Assembly: GCA_002449585.1 (NCBI GenBank) | Contig: DJXD01000068.1 | Span: 33,675-97,674, forward strand | From: Ruminococcus sp. UBA7013 | GTDB taxonomy: Bacteria > Bacillota > Clostridia > Oscillospirales > Ruminococcaceae | DNA length: 64,000 bases | Reading direction: 5' to 3' | Shown here: positions 27,974-35,958 of the stretch, piece by piece | Numbering within the stretch: the first letter of the stretch is position 1 | How the letters are laid out: every line of letters starts with the position of its first letter | Made by a program: the position numbers and the translations under genes | Notes under the pieces: model-generated | Database searches by the model: none | The model's input: only the letters and a program-made list of their open reading frames with translations | What the model was told of the DNA's origin: nothing

Positions 27974-29140
27974 ATGTCATTTGAAATTGAAAATCATGTA
28001 TTGATCAAATATATAGAAGAGCCGAATGTAACAGAAATTATCATTCCGGAAGGAATCACCCATATTGGGCAGTATGCTTTTTCGCAGGGCTGTCTGAGAA
28101 AAGTTGTTCTTCCGGAAAGTATCATCAAAATTGAAGATGGTGCATTTTTTCAATGTGGATCACTGGAAGCGATCAATTTCCCATCTAATCTGGAACATAT
28201 TGGCATTTGTGCTTTTTACGCCTGCGGATTAAAAAGAGTAATTCTGCCAGAAGGCGTGAAAAAAATCAATATTGGTACATTTAATCTGTGTAATTATTTG
28301 GAAGAAGTGCATCTCCCTGATTCTGTTACACAAATTGATAATTTCGCATTTGCAGAATGCATCAATTTAGAAAAAATTCATCTTCCAGATCATTTAACAG
28401 AAATCAGCACACATGCGTTCAGAAACTGCGAACATCTGAATATGATTTCCATTCCTGAAAGTGTGAATGTGATCGGCAAAGGGGCTTTTCAAGGAACACC
28501 ATGGCTGAAACAATTGCAGAATCAAAATGATCTTGTGATTGTGAATCATATCTTAATCTGGGCAAAAATCATATCAAAAGTTTTTACAATTCCGAAAGGA
28601 ATTACCTGTCTTGCTAGTGGTGCATTTTATACTTATCATACACAAAGAAATCTTGAAAATATTATCATTCCGGAACATATAACAAGAATTGAGAATGATG
28701 CTTTTTCAGGCTGTACGCATTTGAGAAGTATCACTTATCATGGATTTACATTCTCTCCTGATATATCCGGGAAAATCAAAATTGACCGGATTTTGTCTAT
28801 GATTGATCAAAAAAATTTCTCTGTCAGAATCTCTCTTTCTGTGAAATATCGAGTATTATGGGAAATGTTCTTTTCAAAGCCGGATGATCCGGATGTGTGG
28901 GAATATATCAAAGCCCATTTCAATAACATGCTTCCTGTTCTGATTGATCTTGAAAGAATGGATATTATGCAGAAAGTACTTGATTCTGGATTGATAAAAA
29001 AGCAAAATATTGATAAATTTATTTCTTATGCAATTGATCATCAGAAGCTAGAAATGCAGATCCTGCTGACAGATTATAAAAATACACATATTGGCTATGA
29101 TGATACAGAGACGATCATCAAGAAAAAATTTGCATTATGA
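27974..29140 (+). CDS. BspA-type leucine-rich repeat protein 2
   Basis: 388 residues, same layout as the preceding gene: short N-terminal segment SFEIENHVLIKYIEEPN, LRR_5 repeats to about residue 260, helical module, and the conserved tail NIDKFISYAIDHQKLEMQIL to KKKFAL. Start taken at the ATG preceded by GAGGTGCAAT, overlapping none of the upstream stop. Probable product of tandem duplication. Confidence 0.8.
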   Translation: MSFEIENHVLIKYIEEPNVTEIIIPEGITHIGQYAFSQGCLRKVVLPESIIKIEDGAFFQCGSLEAINFPSNLEHIGICAFYACGLKRVILPEGVKKINIGTFNLCNYLEEVHLPDSVTQIDNFAFAECINLEKIHLPDHLTEISTHAFRNCEHLNMISIPESVNVIGKGAFQGTPWLKQLQNQNDLVIVNHILIWAKIISKVFTIPKGITCLASGAFYTYHTQRNLENIIIPEHITRIENDAFSGCTHLRSITYHGFTFSPDISGKIKIDRILSMIDQKNFSVRISLSVKYRVLWEMFFSKPDDPDVWEYIKAHFNNMLPVLIDLERMDIMQKVLDSGLIKKQNIDKFISYAIDHQKLEMQILLTDYKNTHIGYDDTETIIKKKFAL

Positions 29141-29148
29141 GGTGAAGT

Positions 29149-30393
29149 ATGGATTTTGAAATTGAGAATCATGTATTGATCAGATATAAAAATCCCCGTG
29201 ATGAAGAAATCAAGATCCCGGAAGATATCATTGAAATCGGAGATTTTGCTTTTGAAAACTGCTGGTCACTGATGCGGATTCAGCTCCCGAAGGGTTTGCA
29301 AAAGATCGGGAAATGTGCCTTTTCCGGTTGTTTATCATTGAGAGAAATTCATATTCCGGCAAGTGTGAAGGAGATCGGAGAACGAGCATTCTGCGATACT
29401 TCTCTGATCATTTCTGAACAAAATCCGCATTTTATCACAAAAAATGGTGCTTTGTATACGAAAGACATGAAAAAATTATTATCTTATTATCAAGACATGT
29501 CTGAAATAGATTTTTGCATTCCGGAAGGTGTGGAAGAAATTGGCGCATTTGCATTTGAAGATCATGCATTTACAAATATCATGATTCCGGCGAGTGTCAC
29601 AAAGATCGGCAGAAGGGCTTTTCAGCTTGTGCAATCCATGACCCTTGCGGAGGATCATCCCTGTTTTGTAATACATGACGGCGTTCTGTACACCAGAGAT
29701 ATGACACGTCTGATCTATTGCATTGTCAAAGATCAAAAAGAATTTTCCATTCCGGAAACAGTGCATTCTGTGGATGCGTTTGCATTTCAGAATTGTTTTG
29801 CAATGGAAAAAATCAGCATTCCTAATAATATCACAAAAATAGGAAACTTTGCATTTTGGTGTCAAAATCTGGAACAAATCCAGCATCAGAATAAAATTTT
29901 TCATATTTCTGAATTATTTTCTCTCCTGAAACAGCATTCTTTTACAGATCATGTTTTCTGGAATAATGATTTGTCTCAGGATGCAGAAGAATATACCCGG
30001 AATGAAGAGCAATTTATGCCTAATGCCCTCATGAAAATAAAATGCATCAATGCAGTCATACAGATCGCTGTCAATCGGAATTTTGAGTTTTCCTGTCCAC
30101 TCCGGCTGAAATATGACATCATGACCAGAATGCAGGAAGATCCCAAATCAGCCGCTTATCTGATCTATCATTTTGTAGAAATGCTTCCGTTTGCTCTGCA
30201 TGGCACAGATCACAGAGAATTTATGCAAAATCTCCTGAATGAGGGAAAATTAATTGCCAAAGAAAATATTGACAGCCTGATCAGATATTTTATTGATCAG
30301 AAAGAATATGAAATTCAAGTCATGCTGACGGATTATAAACATCAGCATTTTGATTATCAAGAAGATATTTATAAAAAATTCGGGCTTGACTGA
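29149..30393 (+). CDS. BspA-type leucine-rich repeat protein 3
   Basis: 414 residues, most diverged of the three. The N-terminus FEIENHVLIRY is conserved, the LRR_5 repeats are interrupted by two insertions that resemble each other (NPHFITKNGALYTKDMKKL and HPCFVIHDGVLYTRDMTRL), and the tail is altered (HFDYQEDIYKKFGLD). Start has GAGGTG upstream. sigK follows 70 nt later with its own promoter. Function unknown. Confidence 0.78.
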   Translation: MDFEIENHVLIRYKNPRDEEIKIPEDIIEIGDFAFENCWSLMRIQLPKGLQKIGKCAFSGCLSLREIHIPASVKEIGERAFCDTSLIISEQNPHFITKNGALYTKDMKKLLSYYQDMSEIDFCIPEGVEEIGAFAFEDHAFTNIMIPASVTKIGRRAFQLVQSMTLAEDHPCFVIHDGVLYTRDMTRLIYCIVKDQKEFSIPETVHSVDAFAFQNCFAMEKISIPNNITKIGNFAFWCQNLEQIQHQNKIFHISELFSLLKQHSFTDHVFWNNDLSQDAEEYTRNEEQFMPNALMKIKCINAVIQIAVNRNFEFSCPLRLKYDIMTRMQEDPKSAAYLIYHFVEMLPFALHGTDHREFMQNLLNEGKLIAKENIDSLIRYFIDQKEYEIQVMLTDYKHQHFDYQEDIYKKFGLD

Positions 30394-30406
30394 TTCCAGA
30401 AAATAA

Positions 30407-30436
30407 GTCACATGGAAAAGCTATGCAGCATACACT
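30407..30436 (+). promoter_or_regulatory. Candidate sigma-E promoter of sigK
   Basis: GTCACATG (30407-30414) and CATACACT (30429-30436) with 14 nt between match the sigma-E pattern (-35 GKMATATT 6/8, -10 CATACAMT 8/8). Expression of sigK from sigma-E in the mother cell is the established arrangement in Bacillus, which supports the call. Confidence 0.65.
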
Positions 30437-30461
30437 AACATAGAAAGAGAGGTGTATGCTG
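30426..30461 (+). repeat. 10-bp inverted repeat around the sigK Shine-Dalgarno
   Basis: CAGCATACAC (30426-30435) is perfectly complementary to GTGTATGCTG (30452-30461), with AGAAAGAGAG in the loop. The left arm coincides with the -10 box, so only transcripts entering from upstream genes could form the RNA hairpin. Confidence 0.7.
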
Positions 30462-30463
30462 TC

Positions 30464-31147
30464 ATGCTGTTATCAGTAATCAGCCGTTTATTTTTTTGGA
30501 TTCTCCATGCAGATACCCCTAATTTATTTCCCAAACCGCTCACGCAGAAACAAGAACTTGCCTGTTTTGAAGCCATGGAACAGGGAGATCATAAAGCCAG
30601 ACATCAGCTGATTGAACATAATCTCAGATTAGTAGCGCATATTGTCAAAAAATATCACGGAAGTGAAGAACAGGAAGAATTGATTTCAATCGGAACATTT
30701 GGCCTGATGAAAGCTGTTGATACATTTAATTACCATAAAAATACAAAATTCAGCACATATGCCTCGAAATGTATTGAAAATGAAATTTTAATGCACTTCA
30801 GATCTTTGCGGAAACATGCTTCTGATCTTCATATGGATGCCCCTGCCTTAACCGATAAAGATGGAAATGCACTTACTCTTTCAGATACGCTGGAAGATGG
30901 CACAAATCTGGAAGATCAAGTAGAAATTTCAATTCATACAAAGCAGTTATATCAGTTTCTGCATGATTGTCTAGATGAAAGAGAATTAGAAATCATGATT
31001 CTGCGATATGGCTTATATCAGCAAATTCCGCTGACACAGAAAGAAGTTTCCGAGAAGCTGAATATTTCAAGATCTTATGTTTCCAGACTGGAAAAGAAGG
31101 CATTGAAAAAGCTGAGAGATAAATATAATTCCACACCATTTGCATGA
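30464..31147 (+). CDS. sigK: Sporulation sigma factor SigK
   Basis: 227-residue sigma-70 family factor for late mother-cell transcription. After a short hydrophobic N-terminus (LLSVISRLFFWIL), which resembles the pro-sequence removed during activation, come NLRLVAHIVKKYHG (region 2.1), EELISIGTFGLMKAVDTF, KFSTYASKCIENEILMHFRSLRK (regions 2.3-2.4) and a C-terminal region 4 helix-turn-helix (TQKEVSEKLNISRSYVSRLEKKALKKL). ATG at 30464 lies 11 nt after GAGG; the in-frame GTG at 30452 overlaps it. The gene is continuous, not interrupted by a skin element. An intrinsic terminator follows. Confidence 0.88.
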   Translation: MLLSVISRLFFWILHADTPNLFPKPLTQKQELACFEAMEQGDHKARHQLIEHNLRLVAHIVKKYHGSEEQEELISIGTFGLMKAVDTFNYHKNTKFSTYASKCIENEILMHFRSLRKHASDLHMDAPALTDKDGNALTLSDTLEDGTNLEDQVEISIHTKQLYQFLHDCLDERELEIMILRYGLYQQIPLTQKEVSEKLNISRSYVSRLEKKALKKLRDKYNSTPFA

Positions 31148-31148
31148 A

Positions 31149-31187
31149 AAAGCAGGGAAATCCGAAACGGGTTTCCCTGCTTTTTTT
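31149..31187. terminator. Bidirectional terminator of sigK and tRNA-Ser
   Basis: Stem AGCAGGGAAA / TTTCCCTGCT around TCCGAAACGGG, with seven T residues on the plus strand and five on the minus strand. It ends sigK and, on the other strand, the tRNA-Ser transcript. Confidence 0.9.
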
Positions 31188-31198
31188 GAAAAACATGG

Positions 31199-31288
31199 CG
31201 GAGCGAGTGGGATTCGAACCCACGAGCCGGATTTCACCGGCCAAACGATTTCGAGTCGTTCTCGTTATGACCGCTTCGATATCGCTCC
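31199..31288 (-). tRNA. tRNA-Ser (anticodon CGA)
   Basis: The minus strand folds as a class II tRNA: acceptor stem GGAGCGA/TCGCTCC, anticodon stem AACGA/TCGTT with loop CTCGAAA (anticodon CGA, codon UCG), long variable arm GGCCGG/CCGGCT typical of serine tRNA, and T arm GTGGG-TTCGAAT-CCCAC. About 90 nt including the discriminator G; CCA is not fully encoded. Confidence 0.95.
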
Positions 31289-31318
31289 ATGCTGCCCGGC
31301 AAAGCCGAACAGGAATGA

Positions 31319-32863
31319 TCAGTTTTTATATCCAATGCCATTATAGGCACTATAAACCAAGAGATCACTCGCATCGAAAGAATTAATAACGCCATCATTA
31401 TTAAAATCATATAAAGCAAGATAAGCATCTGAGAAATTAATATCCTGTGCATTGCCGACAGCGAGATTTGCGGCAAGATTGAGAATAAATACAGCATCAA
31501 TTGCATTTACATTTCCATCAAGATTGCAGTCGCCTTTGATGGGTTCTGAATCTGTGACAAGGACGTTGCAAACAGCGGTATTTCCCTGCCCATCATTGGC
31601 AATAATTTCAGCTGTACCACGTCCGACAGCGGAAGCTGTACCATCTTCTGAAACAGTGACAACGTTAGAATTTGAGCTTGTCAGCTGAACGCCGGAGCGG
31701 CTGATAATTTCTGTTGCGCCGATTTCACTGAACAGCATGCCAGTATAATTCAGAACAGCGGCAGGGGGAAAATCTACTGTCACATTGATCGTATCACGAG
31801 AACCATTGCTTGAAAATACAGTGATGACAGCTGTACCATTGGAAATACCGGAAATATTGCCAACAGCATCTACTGTTGCAACGGATGGATTAGAAGATTC
31901 AAATGTCACAATACCGTCACCAGTTAATTCCGGCTGAATCGTTTCCTCCGGATTCTCAAGTCTGAGAGAATCTTTTGTGAAGTTGACTTTTTCAGAATAC
32001 AGCACGTTCATATCTACTGCGCCGGGAATTCCCTTGACTGTACCGCTGGCAGTATATTGCCACATCTGATAATCGCCTTTATAAGAAGTCTGACTTACGT
32101 AATTAGCCAGCCAGATTTTATATTTTGTAGAAAGATAATCAGGATCAAGATAATTCAGCAGATAGTTTTTAGAAGAATAAACACCTGCTTCATAACCTGC
32201 ATCCTGTACTGTCCGGCAGAATGCTTCTGCAATGGCTGTGCGCTGGGAAATGGATAATTTCGCAGTATTCAGGCGGCCATTTACGCCTTGTCCTTCTGTT
32301 GGCTCTACGTCGAAATAAACCGGAAGCGTAATATCATAATCTTTAATCATATTAATCACATATTGTGCTTCTTCAATGGCTTCTTTTTCTGTGATCGCCT
32401 GTGTAAAGAAATAAACACCAACATCAAGGCCGGCATTGAGTGCGCCCTTGATATGAGAATCAAACATATAATCTTTTACGATCTTACCGCCGTCATAACC
32501 ACGATAACCTGTACGCAGAATTGCAAAATCAATGCCATCTGCTGCGACAGCATTCCAGTCGATAGATTCCTGATATTTGGAAACATCAATTCCGTTGAGA
32601 CGGATGCAGTTATCAAAACGGCTGTTATGAGTGAGGCCGCTGGCATCTGGAACAGCTTGTGACATTACATCAGAATTTGTAATGACTCTGAATTTTCCGG
32701 GGTCATCCGCATCCTCTTCATATCCTGTAATAATAGCATCTACAATTTCAGTATCTGTAGTTTCTGCATCTACGAAAACTTTCTGTGCAAATCCGGGCAA
32801 ATACTGCACTGCCAGGACTGCTGCCGCCAGAATTGCGGCAGGTTTTATAAACTTGATATTCAA
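31319..32863 (-). CDS. Secreted GH25 lysozyme with Big2-type domains and dockerin
   Basis: 514 residues with a signal peptide. Residues about 90-290 are a GH25 muramidase: GIDVSKYQ supplies the first catalytic Asp and VYFDVEP the second acidic pair, and MWQYTASG is typical. Two bacterial Ig-like (Big2) segments follow (SNPSVATVDAVGNISGISNGTAVI and SNSNVVTVSEDGTASAVGRGTAEI), then a type I dockerin with loops DCNLDGNVNAID and DFNNDGVINSFD. It cuts the glycan strands of peptidoglycan, and the dockerin could bring it into a cellulosome, perhaps to attack bacterial competitors or remodel its own wall. tRNA-Ser lies 31 nt downstream on the same strand. Confidence 0.88.
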   Translation of the reverse strand: MNIKFIKPAAILAAAVLAVQYLPGFAQKVFVDAETTDTEIVDAIITGYEEDADDPGKFRVITNSDVMSQAVPDASGLTHNSRFDNCIRLNGIDVSKYQESIDWNAVAADGIDFAILRTGYRGYDGGKIVKDYMFDSHIKGALNAGLDVGVYFFTQAITEKEAIEEAQYVINMIKDYDITLPVYFDVEPTEGQGVNGRLNTAKLSISQRTAIAEAFCRTVQDAGYEAGVYSSKNYLLNYLDPDYLSTKYKIWLANYVSQTSYKGDYQMWQYTASGTVKGIPGAVDMNVLYSEKVNFTKDSLRLENPEETIQPELTGDGIVTFESSNPSVATVDAVGNISGISNGTAVITVFSSNGSRDTINVTVDFPPAAVLNYTGMLFSEIGATEIISRSGVQLTSSNSNVVTVSEDGTASAVGRGTAEIIANDGQGNTAVCNVLVTDSEPIKGDCNLDGNVNAIDAVFILNLAANLAVGNAQDINFSDAYLALYDFNNDGVINSFDASDLLVYSAYNGIGYKN

Positions 32864-32943
32864 AACAAAATCTCCTTTGATAAATTAAAACACGGAAATA
32901 TTCATGAAAAACCGTTTGCATGATAATTTCTCGGACAAGATAT

Positions 32944-32972
32944 AGTATAGCATATTTTTACATGCCTGTCAA
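32944..32972 (-). promoter_or_regulatory. Sigma-A promoter of GH25 gene
   Basis: Minus-strand TTGACA (32972-32967), 17-nt spacer, TATACT (32949-32944). Confidence 0.85.
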
Positions 32973-33125
32973 GTTTTATGTCAGAATTCCGTCATTTTTC
33001 ATAAATCGCCCCCCTGTTTTTTTGATGTTTCCTGTTTGTTATTTATAAAAATGCATAAACAAACTGTGAATTAAATAACATCTTTTGTATAAAACGTGAA
33101 AAATGAAAAGAAATCCTGAATTCGG

Positions 33126-33154
33126 TTGATTTCTTTTTCAAAATATGTTATACT
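33126..33154 (+). promoter_or_regulatory. Sigma-A promoter of GH9 gene
   Basis: TTGATT (33126-33131), 17-nt spacer, TATACT (33149-33154). Confidence 0.78.
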
Positions 33155-33246
33155 GAAATTGTACGGATTACAGGCATCTGTTTAGCATCTGCGCTTGCTG
33201 TACAGAGCCATCCGCATAAATCATATTTGAGAGGAAGTCGTTCCCA

Positions 33247-35514
33247 ATGAACAAGAAAAAACTCAAAAATCGTTTTCTGGCTGGCGTTATGAGTGCCGCA
33301 ATGCTCGGTTCTTCCGCACTGAGTACAGCACTGGGTACATCTGTTAGCATTCCTGCATCTGCTGCTGATAATGATTATTATGAAGCTCTTGCACTGTCTT
33401 TATATTTCTTTGATGCAAATGCCTGCGGTTCTGATGTCAAGTCCAATCCCGTGACATTTAGAGGAAACTGCCATACAGAAGATGAAACTGCTCTGCTTTC
33501 TAATGCTACAAATTTTGATTCTGCTTATAAATCTCTTGTTGATCCTGATGGTGATGGAAAAGTAGATGTTGGTGGCGGTTATCATGACGCTGGTGACCAT
33601 ATCAAATTTAATTTGACTATGGGTTTTGGTATGTCCAGCCTTGCAATGTCTGAATATTTGAACCCTGGTGTTTATGAAAAAGCAGGTGCAAAAGATCATC
33701 TGATTGCTATTTTAAAGCGCAATGCAGATTATCTCATGAAAACAACTTATCTGGATGCTTCTGGTAATGTTGCTACTATTTGCTATGTTGTAGCAGATGG
33801 CGGTGTTGATCACAGCATGATGACTCCCCCAGAAGAACAGCATTATGACAGAGCAACTTACTGGCTGACAGCTTCTAAAAATAACTCCGCTGTCTGCGGA
33901 GAAATGGCTTCTGCACTGGCTGGTACAGCTTATCTTGTCAAAGATTCTGATCCGTCCTATGCAAAAGAATGCCTGAAATATGCAAAGGCAATTTATAATT
34001 TCGGTACACAGCATAAAGGCAATGAAATGACCGGCCAAAGCCCTTATTATTCTACAGATGCTATGTCAAGCGATGAACTTGCACTTGCTCAGGCATGGCT
34101 TTGGATCAATGGAGAAGGCAGCAAACCCTCGCTGACACCTTCACAGGGCAATTATAGTGGCGATTATGATTATTATCGCTATACATGGGATAAAGTTTGG
34201 CAGGGCTATGCCGCTATGATGTATAAGGCAACTGGTGACAGTGCATTTAAATCAGAACTGGAATTTGAAGTTAATCAGCAGGGTGGCGTGAATGCTGGAA
34301 AATATAATGGTGATGGCTGGGGTGCTGCCCGTTATAACTGCGCTCTCCAGATGAGTGCACTTGCTGCTGCTAATGGTGATAAAACTTCTTCTTATGCAAC
34401 TGGCGCAAAATGGCAGATGGATTATATTCTTGGTGATAATCCGCTTGGATATAGCTTTTTAATCGGCTACGGTTCAAAATGGCCGACACATATCCATCAT
34501 AGAGCCGCAAACCCTGGCGATCTTTCTAATAATCCGGAAGCAAAATATACATTATATGGCGCACTGGTCGGCGGCATTGATGCAAGTGGCAATTATCAAG
34601 ATCATTCTGATAAATATGAGTACACAGAAGGCGCATTAGATTATAATGGCAGCTTTGCTCTGGCTTGTGCTGGTCTGGCCAATCTGTATGGCGGATCTGA
34701 TAAGGCTGCTGCAAATATTATTTCCAAAGCTTCAGAAATCACCTATCCTTATGATTTTGGCGGAAGCGGTACAGTAACACCTCAGCCGACAGAATCCACG
34801 ACAGAACCCAAGTCTACAACAACAGAAGCACCTGCTACAACAACAACTGTCAAAGAATCCTCTGCAACAACAACTCAGAAAACACAGACAACTGAAAAAG
34901 AGGCTACTATCACTGCCAAGACCAATGAAGAAGGAAAAACTTACTGGACTGTTGACACAACAGGCGCTACAACAGTTACAATCAAGATCAAAACCAATTC
35001 CAGCGATACACAGGCAAATGGTGTATTTAATCCTCCCGGCGGCTGGTCTCCGGAAGATTGGACAGCTACCCCTGTAAATGGCGTGATCACTCTGGAATAT
35101 AAAATCCCTGCTGGTCAGACAAGCGTTGATGTTTGGGTATGGTGGCCGGAAACAGCAACAATTGAAAGCGCAGTTCTGAAATCTGAATCTGCTGTAACAG
35201 ATCCTGTTGTCACAACTACTACAACAAAGGCAACTACAACTGCTCCTGCTACAACAACTACTAAGACAGAAACAACAACTTCCGGCGGCAATACCCCTGG
35301 CGTAACCGTTGCCGGTGATTCAAATGGTGATGGCATTGTCAATATCATGGATGTGATTAAGCTCAACAAAGCTATCTATGGCAAAGCCACACTTTCTGAT
35401 CAGGAACTTGCCAATGTTGATTTTAATAAAAATAAAAAGCCTGAAGCTGCTGAAGTTCTCACACTGATGAAATATATCATCAAGCTGATTCCTGAAAACG
35501 AATTGTTTAGCTGA
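33247..35514 (+). CDS. Cellulosomal GH9 endoglucanase
   Basis: 755 residues. Signal peptide (cleavage near ASAAD), GH9 catalytic domain (about 42-490) with GGYHDAGDH carrying Asp114 and Asp117, the HHR substrate motif, and the proton donor Glu461 in YTEGALDYNGS. A Thr-rich linker leads to a beta-sandwich module (about 560-640) with exposed aromatics (WWPE), probably a carbohydrate-binding module, then a second Thr-rich linker and a type I dockerin (DSNGDGIVNIMD and DFNKNKKPEAAE). It hydrolyses cellulose outside the cell and docks to a scaffoldin. The second dockerin loop is degenerate at the Gly position. Start has AGAGGAAG upstream. Confidence 0.92.
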   Translation: MNKKKLKNRFLAGVMSAAMLGSSALSTALGTSVSIPASAADNDYYEALALSLYFFDANACGSDVKSNPVTFRGNCHTEDETALLSNATNFDSAYKSLVDPDGDGKVDVGGGYHDAGDHIKFNLTMGFGMSSLAMSEYLNPGVYEKAGAKDHLIAILKRNADYLMKTTYLDASGNVATICYVVADGGVDHSMMTPPEEQHYDRATYWLTASKNNSAVCGEMASALAGTAYLVKDSDPSYAKECLKYAKAIYNFGTQHKGNEMTGQSPYYSTDAMSSDELALAQAWLWINGEGSKPSLTPSQGNYSGDYDYYRYTWDKVWQGYAAMMYKATGDSAFKSELEFEVNQQGGVNAGKYNGDGWGAARYNCALQMSALAAANGDKTSSYATGAKWQMDYILGDNPLGYSFLIGYGSKWPTHIHHRAANPGDLSNNPEAKYTLYGALVGGIDASGNYQDHSDKYEYTEGALDYNGSFALACAGLANLYGGSDKAAANIISKASEITYPYDFGGSGTVTPQPTESTTEPKSTTTEAPATTTTVKESSATTTQKTQTTEKEATITAKTNEEGKTYWTVDTTGATTVTIKIKTNSSDTQANGVFNPPGGWSPEDWTATPVNGVITLEYKIPAGQTSVDVWVWWPETATIESAVLKSESAVTDPVVTTTTTKATTTAPATTTTKTETTTSGGNTPGVTVAGDSNGDGIVNIMDVIKLNKAIYGKATLSDQELANVDFNKNKKPEAAEVLTLMKYIIKLIPENELFS

Positions 35515-35520
35515 TTCTAA

Positions 35521-35556
35521 AAAAATTCCCCCCGCAGAGTTCTGCGGGGATTTTTT
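35521..35556. terminator. Bidirectional terminator of GH9 gene and the minus-strand operon
   Basis: Stem CCCCGCAGA / TCTGCGGGG with T-runs on both strands; it touches the stop codon of the 32-residue minus-strand ORF. Confidence 0.88.
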
Positions 35557-35654
35557 CAATTCTGCATGAGCGGAAGAAGGAAGAAGCCAATCAGCATGGC
35601 GGCGGCCATGATCAAAACTAAAATGCGCATAGCAGTGCTTTTTTTACGTTTCAA
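35556..35654 (-). CDS. 32-residue membrane miniprotein, last gene of HSP90 operon
   Basis: TTG start 8 nt after GAGG (in GTGAGGTGACAGG), then a Lys/Arg-rich start KRKKSTAMR, one hydrophobic helix ILVLIMAAAMLIGFFLLPL and stop at the terminator. It begins 10 nt after the stop of the preceding gene. Positive-inside charge, a clear ribosome-binding site and position before a terminator support a real single-pass miniprotein. Function unknown. Confidence 0.5.
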   Translation of the reverse strand: MKRKKSTAMRILVLIMAAAMLIGFFLLPLMQN

Positions 35655-35664
35655 ACCTGTCACC

Positions 35665-35958
35665 TCACGATCCGGCAGTTATCGTTTCTATTTGCTCTGT
35701 CTGCTCTGTATTCTCTTCGAATGTAGTGCTTTCAGTGGCAGATACTGTTTGTGTTTCTGTGGTTCTGATTTTATCCCAGATGCTTGTTGTCACCGTTGTG
35801 GAAGCAGCCAGACGGGAAGCAATTGCTTCTCCTTTTTCCTGTTCTCTGCGTTCATGATTCATGTCTGATATTTTATTCATCGTATGCAGAGAAATGCCGA
35901 TAATGATCAGACAAATCAGAATAGCCGCTGTCGCAAATACGATGCGTTTCATGTTCAT
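35665..35958 (-). CDS. Small single-pass membrane protein
   Basis: 97 residues: an N-terminal membrane helix (IVFATAAILICLIIIGISL) followed by a charged segment and a Thr/Glu-rich tail. Its ATG overlaps the stop of the upstream gene (ATGA) and GGGGGC lies upstream, so it belongs to the operon. No family recognised; the tail could sit outside the cell or serve as a flexible linker. Confidence 0.6.
   Translation of the reverse strand: MNMKRIVFATAAILICLIIIGISLHTMNKISDMNHERREQEKGEAIASRLAASTTVTTSIWDKIRTTETQTVSATESTTFEENTEQTEQIETITAGS

Larger units (their letters stand above)
26857..29185 (+). repeat. Three near-identical gene-junction repeats in the LRR cluster
   Basis: The end of one gene and start of the next are repeated almost base for base at about 26857-26930, 27943-28014 and 29122-29185: the codons for the KKKFAL tail, TTATGAGGTG, a short gap, ATG, then codons for FEIE(D/N)HVLI(K/R)Y. 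This marks tandem duplication of whole LRR genes and would allow homologous copy-number change. Confidence 0.8.
32864..33246. other. Divergent regulatory region between GH25 and GH9 genes (383 nt, no gene)
   Basis: It holds the two outward promoters listed separately, leaving leaders of about 75-90 nt on each side, and an AT-rich middle (32973-33125). I see no clear catabolite-response or other operator palindrome and no small ORF with a ribosome-binding site. Confidence 0.7.

Noticed and set aside
30426..30461. sigK inverted repeat as an RNA thermometer in its own transcript
   Set aside because: The left arm is the -10 box, so a transcript started there would not contain it; kept only as a read-through hypothesis.
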